Assembly (NCBI GenBank): GCA_036429605.1
Contig: CM071591.1
Location: forward strand, 930,001-994,000
From: Cladobotryum mycophilum
Taxonomy: Eukaryota > Ascomycota > Sordariomycetes > Hypocreales > Hypocreaceae
Direction of reading: 5' to 3'
Length of the DNA stretch: 64,000 nucleotides
Both the position numbers and the translations under genes were made by a program. Position 1 is the stretch's first letter. Each line of letters starts with the position of its first letter. Below, piece after piece: positions 51,770 through 62,832 of the stretch. The notes beneath the pieces are model-generated. The model made no database searches. It was given only the letters and a program-made list of their open reading frames with translations, and was not told the origin of the DNA.

Positions 51770-54700
51770 ACTCCTCCCCGATCACATCCTCAGTAGCAAT
51801 ATGGTCCTTTTCCTCCGCCAAGTCCAATAGAATCTGCCCTCCAACGTCTCGGTACAACACATCCGCCCCATGCTTCACCGGCAGTCAAACACAGCCATTG
51901 TGCCCATTCATGGCAGCAAGATTTAGTGGCGTCCTTCTATCAGCATCGGGACAGTTCACGTCTGCAGAGCCCTCAAGCAGGGCCCCAACAACATTGGCTT
52001 AGCCCAACAAAGCAGCATAATGCAAAGCGGTCCCTCGGCCACCGTCACGATCAGCTCGTTGTGTGTTTCGATACTAAAGACCCGAGCCGTATCCGCCTTG
52101 CACGTGGTTAAACAGTTGACGAGATTATGCTTTTTAGAAAGCACCGCGTACCACAAGGGGTTGACCTCGAACGTAGCCACCAGAGAGTCTATGCTCCGGC
52201 CATCATTGATGCCTAGATAGGAGCACTTATAGAGATACTCAGCGACTTCAGGCCAATTCATTTCACAGGCCAGCCATATTAGACTCGGTGGCAACTTAGT
52301 CGCAGAACCAAGCCTGTTCTTTTGTTCATCGCGACTTGCTCATTAGAACGCACCACGCACGAAAGCTCCTCTCCACTCTGTAGGTTGAGCCTCCCAGCTC
52401 GCTACTCCTCTCAAGGATAAAAATTTTGATGAGATCGGCCAGGGGACTTTCTAGTCGGCGCTGCTTGCTCTTCTCGATGTGATATACGACCCAGGTTGCG
52501 GCGTACCCGCTTGGTTGATGGTCAGCGTGATCAGATGATACGATGGCAAAAATCTCATAGCTCATCTCTCTCAGTTTGGAGACGCCTTTCATCCGAGTGA
52601 ACCACTTCATGGCCTTCGTAGCTGTCTTCGGGTCTGTCTTTTCATTCTCGTGGTTTTCGTCATGCTTTTGTGGCATATTATTATCCTCCTTATTCGCTTG
52701 CTCGTCGCCATCTTCATCCTTTGAACGGCTTTCCAAGGCTTTCATAACCGTTTCCCGTAGATAAATGCCCTTGTTTTTGACCAGAGCCAGGTTCAAATAT
52801 TGCAAGCAAGCGGCGGCAATGGCGACGTGACCCGGCTCTGGCAGATAAGCGTGAACATCCCGATTCTGCAGCCGTTCAAAGAACTCTCGGACCGATAAAT
52901 ACGCAAAATCGAAAGAATTTTGGCGTATGACGATCAAGTTGGAGCAAACATCCGGAACTTCGTCTCCGGAAAAAGAAGCCTCGGGTTCAGACGCCAACCT
53001 CGTGCCCGCGAGCACGGCGAGAGCTTGGATGGAGATGGATTCCTGCGCGTACAACAGCCACTAGAAAGTGAAATTAGCGAGCTAAAAGGCATTCTCCCCA
53101 GACTGTTAGATTTCCTGGTATATTTCCCAGTACGATCCTTCCAGTGTATCTGGTAACGCACCGAGACGTGCCTTCAAATCGGCAGCTACCTTAACCCTCC
53201 GCAAAGATTGAATCTGAAGGCCTACCCAACGAAACCTAGTAAGGGAAGAACGTATTGATCAGAAACTACGTGTCATAACGTTTAGTTTAGGTTTATTGAG
53301 ATCAGCGACTCACATTCCTTTGGCTCCCTCTTGAAGCGTGTGAGTAGTTTCTTCCCGCAGACTCGGCGTGAGTTTTCCATATAATAGTTTTCGCAGACGT
53401 CAATTGCTTGTCGCTATAAACCACAATTAGTCCAGTCTTGTAAAGTAAACGTAGGTATCCATCCTTACATGAAGGTTGAAATGTCTTCAGCATTGTCATC
53501 AGCTTCAATATAAATGTTTGGCGTCCCATTGAGATAAAAGGCAATGTCCTAATTACTCCTACTTGAGATGAAAACTCTGATCAGAGAGTTTGACTCCTGA
53601 AGAATACGACTGAGTATGTCTAGAAGTTCTTGCCTATCCTCTTGGTCCACTTCATCGAGGGCATCCAAGACAAAGGTCACGGCAGGATACTCGTCGACAA
53701 GCTGGAGCAAAACCTCGACACAGTCGTCTGCCGTCTAGGATTGATCCTCGAATCCTACAAAGTCTTCGATGGCGTCCTCATAATGCTTTATTATAGGCGA
53801 GAGTATCGGACCGCTCGGTGTGAGGCTTCTGGCGAACAAAGCTTGCAAGGATTTTGTCACATTGCGCCCGGTGTGGTTTGGTGGGATTTCTCAGGCAGTA
53901 AAAACATACCGTCCGCTCCTTGTGTTTGATCTTATCCACAACCATGGATGCTAGTTTGGTCTTGCCTGATCCAGTAATGCCATGAAGCCATAGAACGGAT
54001 GAAGAACTTCTCTGTCACCAGTCATTGTAAGCTAGCTTCTTTCAAAGCCATCTACCGGATCCCTCCAAGCGACCTTTGCTAGCAGTTTTGTGGCGAGCAC
54101 CGTATGGTATGGTAGAAATGGCTTTGAGAATCTGCGTTCGTACTTGCTGGTTGGCTCCATCCTGGATCTCCCAGAGGCGTGTGTCAATGCGGTCGATGGG
54201 TTCTCTCAAACCCTTCATGGTATCTTTCAATGACTGCAGCTCAATCTGATCTCGATCATCCTTATTCTTAAGGTGTTTCTCGATGCTCTGGATCTCATTA
54301 ACAGCAGTATCCAAATCTTGAGCTTGTGCGAGATCTGCAAGCTGCCTGATTTTAGTCTGCGCAGTTTCTATGGGCTCGTATTTAGCTTTCATGTCTGCCT
54401 TGGAAACTCCCACGCTCTTTAATATTCATACAGCAGTATTCAAGCCATAGTAATGCATGACTTCGGCCAGATATCCTAAGATAGCGGCGTAGAGGTCCGT
54501 AATTGATCCTGAAAGTTGACCGTACAGCTCGCCACTAATATGGTTTCATGGTATGAGCGTCCATATTAATCGTTGATTCATGAGAAGAGCAGTAGGCCTA
54601 CCTTTTCTTTCTTTTCTTGGCAAGATACAGCACCTCGATGATTTGACACTGAGCAATGAGATTGCTAATATTTTCCAGCGAGCTCAAGACATGACCAAAG

Positions 54701-55117
54701 ACCTCTATGTCGTTGATGATGACTTGCATAATCAGCCTCACAGCAGCTCAAGGCAGCGCTGCATGAACGGGGTTATATTAAACCATGAGCTTCTGAACCC
54801 AAACACCGAACTTTTCGAGGATGTCTCTCACAATCATTGTTCGTCCCCCGATGACCAACCTCCGCCGAATTCTTCATGCACTCTTCCTTTCGCTTCGTAG
54901 AGGCTGCGAGAACATTGGCAAGAACTGATTTCGGATCATCTATGCCCTTTTGAGCCAGTTCGAACTGTTCTCTATCCTCGTCACACAACCTCTGCAGGGC
55001 GTCCTCCCATCTGCTTGCAGACCTGCTCTCACTCGGTCCATGGTCATTTGATAGACTTACTGAGGATACCGATTTGGTTTTCATTTCCGAGCCTGCTTCC
55101 TTGCTTGATTCATGCAT
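51770..55117 (-). pseudogene. Decayed NACHT-ankyrin NLR with many stops and frameshifts
   Basis: The minus strand carries, in order, all parts of a fungal NLR. They are an N-terminal ALQRLCDEDREQFELAQ module (about 54,900-55,117), a helical N-domain (VRDILEKFGVWVQK), a coiled coil (54,042-54,413), Walker A GITGSGKT (about 53,955-53,980), Walker B VTFVLDALDE (about 53,665-53,695), a winged-helix part (AYLSVREFFE, 52,326-53,054) and ankyrin repeats (LHYAALLG, TPLNLAAMNGHNG; 51,850-52,300). It is interrupted by stops at 54,778-54,780, 54,748-54,750, 54,015-54,017, 53,735-53,737, 53,549-53,551, 53,106-53,108, 53,082-53,084 and 53,061-53,063, and by at least one frameshift (near 54,870). Most stops replace an expected Gln or Trp codon, which fits C-to-T changes on one or the other strand as made by RIP. 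It cannot encode a full protein. Confidence 0.85.
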
Positions 55118-55991
55118 TTCTTTTATCCGGAGTTTAACGCCATGGTGATAAGATGTGTTGATTTGGCCGAGTTACGCAGAGGGGGAGTGGTTTCTAAGTT
55201 AGCCAATAGATGATGGACTCTAGTGATGTTCAGCTTGATGACATAGCAGAAGGATCATGCCGCATAATGTAACGGGACTGTACTCAAGGTCCTACCAAGT
55301 AGTTCGGCTGTGTAGCATTAGCAACCTAACTGACTGTATTCCACCTACCAAAGAAGTAAGCGTATGCCACACTCTGCTGTACAGACCATTAGAACCTAAC
55401 TGTGAGTCATCTTGGACTTATTATAAACTACGAGTATATCATCGTGTGATATAATTTCTCCAGGCCGTTGTCAAGTTAAACATGATTCTCTCTTTGGGGA
55501 TTGTATCAAAACAACTGTAGTGCCTGTGATATTAAACAATTCCAAAACGAGAGCAAAACAGTCGTGTCCCGGGTAGGTAAAAGACCAATACAGTGAAGAC
55601 CTGTTTCCCCTTAACAAACAGGCTACACACACATATACTTCTCGAAGACGACCGTGATCCCTTTGCCTCTAGTAATAGGTCTTTATACTATTACCATTAC
55701 TAGAAAGAATCCATAGCGATATACAGAACCAATATTTTGACCTGAATTCTCTAAATGAGGCTCCTCTGATATCCAATTTTGGCCATTTATGCCCAGAATG
55801 TTCTAGCGCTATCGATTATCAACCATGCAGCCAACCCACCGATGACATAACCGCCAGCCCGCAGCCTAAAAAAAAATTGCCCCTCCAAAAAAATCAATTA
55901 AAAGAAGAACCCCGCCATCAACTGACAACTTTTTTTTGGTTTGCGATAACAATCACTTCATAAGTTTGTGCTACTTATCCCAGAAAAGAAG
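55118..55991. other. AT-rich intergenic region before ZPR1
   Basis: The 874 bp hold the ZPR1 promoter and possibly the old promoter of the pseudogene. There are A-tracts at about 55,868-55,892. No coding frame or RNA gene seen. Confidence 0.6.
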
Positions 55992-57540
55992 ATGTCTGTT
56001 GGAAACCAGAAACCCGCAGAGGCGCAGGCGCCCGAGAATTTCTTCCAGTCTATAGGAGACAAGGCCCAGGGTTTGTCAGACACAAATGGTGCTGCTGGTG
56101 AGGAGGAGGAGTTGCGCGCCGTCGAGGAGATCGAGTCCCTTTGCATGAACTGCCACGAAAATGTGAGAAGAGCCCGCCATTATCCGACCAGATCCACAAG
56201 CCAGAAAAGAAGGATGGGGAGAGAACTAATGCAATAAATCTTAGGGCATCACAAGACTTCTCCTCACGTCCATCCCCTACTTCCGCGAGGTCGTCATCAT
56301 GTCCTTTAGCTGCGACCACTGCGGCTTCCAGAACAACGAGATGCAGCCCGCCGGCACCATCCAGCCCAAGGGCGTGCACTACGAGCTGCGCCTGACCCAG
56401 ATGGACGACTTCTCCCGCCAGGTCATCAAGTCCGACAGCGCCGTTGTCAAGTTCATCGAGATCGACATCGAGGTCCCCGCCGGGCGCGGCCAGCTCTCCA
56501 ACGTCGAGGGCCTGCTCACCAACGTAGTAGACGACCTGGAGATGGACCAGAAGTTGCGCAAGGAACAGCACCCCGAGCTACACGAAAAGATTGCCGAGAT
56601 CATCAAGAGGGGCAAAGCCATGCTGGCGGGAGAGGCGTTCCCCTTCCGGATGTACGTCGACGACCCCGCCGGCAACTCCTTCATCTCCCCGGACCTCAAG
56701 GACAGCGTCGGCAAGTGGGAGAAGCACGAGTTTGCCCGAACGTCTGAGCAGAACGCCGAGCTGGGCCTCGCCGACACCGAACCCCACGCCGGAGCCACGG
56801 TCACCACGCGGGCCCTGACCTCGGACGGCGACATCATCCCCGACGAGGTGTACGACTTCCCCGCCACGTGCCCCGGATGCATGCACCCTTGCGTCACGCA
56901 CATGAAGATGGTCGACATCCCCCACTTCAAGCAGGTGGTCATCATGTCCACCGTCTGCGAGGACTGCGGCTACCGCTCCAACGACGTCAAGACGGGCGGA
57001 GAGATCCCCGAGCTCGGCGAGAAAATCACCCTCAGGGTCGACAACAACGAGGACCTCGCCCGCGACATCCTCAAGAGCGAGACCTGCGGCATGGAGTGCC
57101 CCGAGCTCAACCTCTCCGTCAACCCCGGCACCCTCGGCGGCCGCTTCACCACGGTCGAGGGCCTCCTCACACAGGTCCGCGACGACCTGCACGCCCAAAT
57201 CTTCGAGAGCCACGGCAACGAGGGCGGCGACTCCCAGCAGGTCGACCAAAAGACCCAATGGGACGACTTCTTCAGCGGGCTCGACGCCGCCATCCGCGGC
57301 GACAGGCCCTTTACCGTCTCGCTGACGGACCCCTTTGCGAGTAGCTACGTCCAGAGCCTGGTCGACCCCCCGCAGCCGGACCCCAAGATTACGAGGGAGA
57401 GCTACAAGAGGACGGATGACGAGGAGGAGGAGCTCGGGTTGAAGGATATGGTGCTGGAGGGGTATGAGAAGAAGGAAGGAGAAGAGAAGGAAGAGAAGGA
57501 GGAGGAGGAGGTTAAAGTGAATGGCGAGACGGCACAATAA
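55992..57540 (+). CDS. ZPR1: Zinc-finger protein ZPR1
   Basis: Exons are 55992-56162 and 56245-57540 (488 aa), with an 82-nt GT-AG intron, phase 0, placed inside the first zinc finger. ZPR1 is a conserved eukaryotic protein with two C4 zinc fingers, each followed by an alpha/beta domain. Finger 1 uses Cys51, Cys54, Cys80 and Cys83; finger 2 uses Cys266, Cys269, Cys295 and Cys298. The paired repeat order and length fit the family. It moves between cytoplasm and nucleus, and in yeast is needed for growth and for folding of elongation factor eEF1A. The C-terminus is a Lys/Glu-rich tail. The CDS has very high GC at third positions compared with the NLR block next door, as for a highly expressed housekeeping gene. 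Confidence 0.97.
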
Positions 57541-58956
57541 ATGTGGGAGAGATATATACAGTATAAATGAGTAAAAAGAGTAAAAAAGGTAAATGGTAAA
57601 AAAGAGTAAAATGGTAAAAAGAAGCCGAATAGATTTATTTTCTTCAACGTTTAAGACAAAGTCCACTTTTCATGAATGGCATACACAAGTGAGGTTATCG
57701 AGATGACATATACATGCAGCCAGGGCACACATTCGATAGATACAACTCCTTTACAATAGCCCTTTTAAATTGACTCTTTTTCTCTTTCTTTCTTTCTTTC
57801 TTCTTCTTTTTTTTTTTTTTAATTTTAATTTTAATTTTAATTTTTAATTTTTTACCAAGACTTCTTTACATTGAGTCTCTGACGAAAACTCCTCTACATC
57901 GACCTAGATGGGCAAAGTCATGGGTAATCCGCTCCTCAACTCCGAGATGGCATTCGCGGCGGCAAGGGCAACAAAGTTATACCCATACCAACCAACCACC
58001 AAAACCTGATAAACGCAAAGGATGGACAACTCAGCGATTAATGTCATCACCACGATACCTCGTCCTAGACCAAGTTCACGATTAAACATCCATCATCACC
58101 CAAAAGAAGTCATCACCACCAAAAGTCAACACAATCAAAACTCCTTTCCGATCAATAGCAAAGTACCTCTTTAGTCTGCGCTACTAATTAACCTCATACA
58201 AAGCCACAGGGTATACACTCAAAGAAAAAGAAAAAACTCTCTCATCTCTCAAACCACAAAAGCCTCCTTCAAACCTCTCAACATCAAAAACCTCTCACTC
58301 CTCGAGAAGAAGCCCCTCGACCCAAATTAGAAGAACACGAAAAGAAACAATGAGAAGGAGAAAAGAGAGAGAGATAAAGAAAAGACACCAAGTTTCCCCT
58401 TTCAAACGCCAATCATCCATGCCGCATATACCGGATAAAATGTCATCACAGACTTTCCCACAAAAACGTTTGTGTCCCATTTCGCCTCTCTGTTTTTGGC
58501 CCAATCGCCCGGAGTGCTGTATGATAACCCTGATCGAGACCAAAAGAAAAGAAAAGAAGAGAAAGAATAGAGGGAATCCACTGAAAAGCACAATCTAGAA
58601 CCTTTCTCCGTTTGTTTCGTCCTAAAAAATCGTTAAAATAAAATAAAAAAGCGAAACCTCACCAGTCCCCCGGTCTGCAACCTCGGTCTGGTAGGTTGAC
58701 ATCGTGTATATTAAAGGGGATGACAATGATCATCCTTGGTGCATCATAGCCGTCAATAAAGCAATGGCCTCGCATTCCAGCGTGTATTAATAGTCAGGGA
58801 AAGCCCCTGAATCGAAATCGAGTAGCCGAAAGAGTCTCTTCTCAACCGCGTATAAACCGAACCCCAACACTGGCGCCCAACCCAACGTCATGTCCATGTA
58901 AACTCCCCCTTGGCCACTGATGAAACATGTCAAGTAGATGGCGAGTCGTTTGAGGC
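57541..58956. other. Convergent intergenic region
   Basis: About 1.4 kb between the ZPR1 stop (+) and the stop of the tandem-domain gene (-). It contains pyrimidine-rich stretches and the AATTTT repeat listed separately, and probably two 3' UTRs. No gene seen. Confidence 0.55.
57781..57856. repeat. T-rich tract followed by (AATTTT)n
   Basis: A CTTT/T-rich tract of ~40 bases is followed by AATTTT units (57,821-57,852). It lies about 250 bp after the ZPR1 stop. Confidence 0.85.
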
Positions 58957-61900
58957 TTAAAAGAACGACGGCTTGGTGAGGACACGGTATTCGACATAGT
59001 CTTCTCCATCAATATTAATGATGGTACCCTGCGACACCAGCTTACCCATAAATGGGCCTGTCGTCTTACGCTCATATTTTATTCCGTCATATATCTTTGC
59101 ATCTTCAGCACCAGCTTTCATTCTTAGAGATTCTTGCCGGGCCCATACCTTGTTCAATCGCTGCATGTCCTCTGACTCGTGGAAACGTGTACGGCCGTTT
59201 GTCGTGGGTACCGGTGAGGCGGCGGCGGCGGCGGCTGCCGCTGCAGCTGCAGCATCAGCAGCCATGGCAGCAGCGCGCTCACGGTGGAACGCATGACGGT
59301 CTGCGCGACCCTGGGCAGCTTCTACTCTGGCAATCTCTCGACGGGCAAGAGCATTAGCCCGCTCCAATCCCTCTGCCTGAGCTCTGCTGGATGACCTGGA
59401 TTCTGAGGATCGAGTCTCGCTCTCATGCTGAGCCCGTACGGTTGTTCGAACCTCGGTTTCGTTGAGGGAGGTTCGTGGAGTTCGTCCTTCGGCTCGGGTT
59501 TCATTTCTACGTGATTGGCGCAGTTCCGGGCCAGTATCGGCTTTTCCATTGGGCTGTTCTGCAGCTTCGGAATCGGGAGCAAGGAGCGGGTAGTTGGGTA
59601 CGATGGGATGGTGGACATGTTTGTACCCGGCCCCCACACGGCTCTGCGCCTCAGTCACAGCCTTGGACTCGTTTGCAACGCGCTCATCAGAAGACTCGCC
59701 ATGGTCAAGCTGGTATTGTCGAACTCGGCAGTATTCTTTAATTTCAGACCGCGAGAGGGGTTTAAGGTGAGGTTCAAATTCGACCTCTTCATACTGAATC
59801 CACAGTGCTCCTGCGCCAGACGGGAAGTTGCCGTCGACAAAGCGGCCATCTCGGGTTTCTCTGACGACCTTGACACGGAACATGTCGTTCTGACCAAGAA
59901 TACCGTACACTGCATGCCGATCCTTGGCGTCAGGCTCGCTAGAACCCATCCAGTAGCCCAAGAGAATGCGGGTAGGTCTGGTGCCGGGGAGAGGACCGTG
60001 CATGGAGAGGCCGGAAGTGGGTCGGGGCTGCAAGGGGGATGCGATACAGATGTTGGAGACGGCTCGGGCGGGTCGGTGTTGGCGTTGGGATTGACGGCTG
60101 CGAAGCCGCCGCTGACTCGCCTCCTCTTGATCTCTGGACGGCCCGGGCTGGCCATTGCATCCGGCAACTCTGCGCCATGGGCAACTGCGGGCTGCGTCAC
60201 TGGATTGTCGAATAGAGGGTTCTCCTTGACACGACGAATGGCCTCCTTGACAGCAGCCTTTTTCTCCTCCTCTGAGCCATCGGGCACATCTGATCGTAGC
60301 CTCACGTACTCCTTGATCTGAAAATGATCCAGGCCAACAAGGTGCCTGGAAAAGATGACACGCTCAAACGTGACCCAGCTGCCACCGGGACCAGGCGGCA
60401 AGGGGTATTCGCTGGGAATGGCTTCGCCGGCTAGGGTGACGGGTTGAATGCGGGTTCGCAGGCGGTCTCGGACGTCAATGAAGCCGATTACGGCATGTCT
60501 GTTCTCCTTTTCGGGAACCGGGGAGTCCCTCCACTGGCCGAGCAGGACACCCTTGACACCGCCCAAGCTTTGCCGAGACGACTTGGGCTTGAGGTTGTGA
60601 CCCAGTGCCGAAGGGACCTCGAGCTTGCTCTCGCTGAGATCGGCAAAGACGGAAGTTCGCTTGCGTTTGGGGTAGTGGGAGACGACAGGTTCGTCCTGGA
60701 CTTCCGTCATGGTTTCGTCCTCGTTGTCGGAAACTACACGAAGGGGCGAGGACTTTCGGCCACCGTTAGTCTTGGCACTGACGACGATCTCGTCCAAACC
60801 AACCGCTGAAGGTGAGTGAACGTTGCTATCTGGTTCGCTCAGTTCGCTTTCGTTATCATCGAAGCTGTTTTTGCTTTGGCCGTTTGATTGTCTATGGGAC
60901 ATGTTAGCAGGGGTGACTCGATCGTTTTGCGAATTTCAATAGAAGAATCGGGTATGCAACGAGTATGCAACGAAACCGGAGATGAGACGGGTTCAAGTTT
61001 TTAGGTATGGAAATTTGGACATGATGCTACAAGTAGGCTACATGTAAATTGAAAAGCCTCTTGTGACATTGGGAACCCTGGCATGATCAGAGAGAGAGAG
61101 AGAGAGGGAGAGAGAATTGGCAAGTCTTTGAGGGCTAGAATATACTGTGCTCGTGCGGAGTTCCAAGGTCATTGCAACGGCTGTGCAAGCAACTTGTAGC
61201 ACAAGGACCAGATACCAAAACAATATGAAACTCCCTCGAGGTCATTGTCAATTCTTTACGTTTGGCCATGTGTCTGAACAGCAGTGGCACGACTATGAAT
61301 GCCTCGTACGACACAAGCTCAATAGTGTATGACTGACTGATACGGCATAGCCCAGCAGCTACTGGGGTAAAATGTGCCAACGAATTGTCACCCTGCATAT
61401 TGCACCAACCTTGAGATTGACATGGCCACTGGGCTCATTCTCGGAGTAATACTGGGCTAGAGGGGAGAAGAGACTGGCAAATCGCGTTGGTGCTGGTAGA
61501 CTGAGCGCACCTTGAAAGGTTGTGAAGCAACTACCAACAACGTATAGTTGTGGAGGGGGAGGGAGGTATGGGAGGGGAAGGAGAGTGACCCGTGCAAGGC
61601 GATAGAGGGAGAGGACTGAGGGGATCATGCAGGGACAAGTTTCAAAAAGACGCGTCTGATTGAATTGACGAGAAGAAGAAAAATGAATGTGAGATGAAGA
61701 AGTCAAAGCTTTCCCTACCGGCCGACGCGATACGAAAAGGACAAGAAAGAGGTGGTGGAAAAGAAAAGGTAGCAAGACGACAGGATGAGTAGGCGATAAC
61801 ACGTAGTGGGTGGTGGGTAATAGTAGTGGTGATGGGAAGCAAGTCGCTTGGGGGGGGGCACCCACTGAGACAGAGCGGCAGAGGGAGCAGTTGCGGTGAA

Positions 61901-62832
61901 TCAAGACACCGGAAACTTGGACTGACCGAGAGGAGAAATAATGAAGCGGGGAGAGGGAAAGAAGAAAAACAGGAAAAAACAAAGAAGGCAAAAAATAATG
62001 AGTGAGCGAATTGATTAAAGGAATTGTTCAGAATAAAATAGAAATGAAATAGAAACAGAAATAGGAATAGAAATAGGCAACTATGTATGTTTTGTTGTGT
62101 TGATGTGTTGATGTGGCGAAACAGAGTTACCACGCCATTGGCATTTGAGTTTTGGGTTAAAAGAGCGCCCAATGGATATGAGTGAGTTTGCCTGGAATGA
62201 ATGGGAGTGGGAGAGGAGATGATGACCCAAACACTAGCAGAATAACAGAAACGAAACAAGAGAGTCGAAGATGGGACATGGAGGAGAAGTGAAGCGAAGA
62301 GAAGAGAAAGCAGAGATGGAGAAGCAGAGACAGACGGAGGGGGAGAGAGAGAGAGAGAGAGATAGAGACAGAGAAAAAGAGAAACAAGAGCTGAATAGGC
62401 TTACCTTTGTGGCGCATCCACTGAGTCGTTAGTTGATGGCTCTTGGGGAACTGTCGTCGTGGTCGTGTTCGCGGTGGAAGTAGTAGTTGTAGTAGTGGTG
62501 GCAGTGGTAGTCGAAGTTGCTGCGTTGCTGCCGTTGTTGTGCTCGGTCCGAAGAGGAAGTGCCTGCTGTCCCTCGGTTGACGACGACGATGGTTGCTGCG
62601 CTTCTACTACATCATCATCATCATCATCATCGTCGCCATCGTCATCCTCTTTAGGGTTGTCTGATGTTGTCGCCGTCGTCGTTGTCGCTGAAGCTGAAGT
62701 TGCCGTCGATGGATTAAGCAACTCGGGTTTCGACAAAGGTGCGGCTCCTGGGCTTGGCGACTTGTCGTGCTCAGAGATTGACGCGAGAGGTGGCGACCGA
62801 CTTCTTCTCTTGTCGACAACCGGTTCCTCCAT
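58957..62832 (-). CDS. Probable nuclear protein with two tandem copies of a ~95-aa domain; 1.5-kb intron and one frameshift
   Basis: Exons are 62405-62832 and 58957-60891; with one extra base at a C5 run (60,034-60,038, G on the plus strand) the product is 787 aa. Exon 1 starts MEEPVVDKRRSRSPPL and is low in complexity (Asp runs, Thr/Ser runs). A basic PKRKR patch may be a nuclear localisation signal. Domain copies lie at about residues 254-344 and 451-545; the first has GVLLGQWRDS, NRHAVIGFID, GGSWVTFERV and FQIKEYVRLR, the second RILLGYWMGS, DRHAVYGILG, GALWIQYEEV and SEIKEYCRVR, so they arose by duplication. A coiled-coil and poly-Ala part follows near 690. I do not know the family name; a chromatin or transcription role is a guess. 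The splice uses AG|GTAAGC and CTAAC...TAG, joining in phase 2. Confidence 0.75.
60892..62404 (-). other. Long intron (1,513 nt) within the tandem-domain gene
   Basis: The intron has a GTAAGC donor and a TGCTAACATGTCCCATAG acceptor region. It contains GA-rich runs (61,088-61,114; 62,341-62,363). No other gene is convincing inside it: frames at 61,359-62,259 are made of low-complexity Ser/Phe/Leu sequence. An ATG overlaps the acceptor at 60,900-60,902 and is in frame with exon 2, so an intronic promoter could give a shorter protein. Confidence 0.6.

Noticed and set aside
56578..57666. 362-codon minus-strand frame
   Set aside because: Antisense of ZPR1, open only because of the high third-position GC of that gene.
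59515..60321. 268-codon plus-strand frame
   Set aside because: Antisense of the tandem-domain gene, without family signal.
61359..62259. Frames of ~205 codons inside the long intron
   Set aside because: They consist of low-complexity Ser/Phe/Leu sequence from purine-rich DNA read on the minus strand, with no start context or domain.
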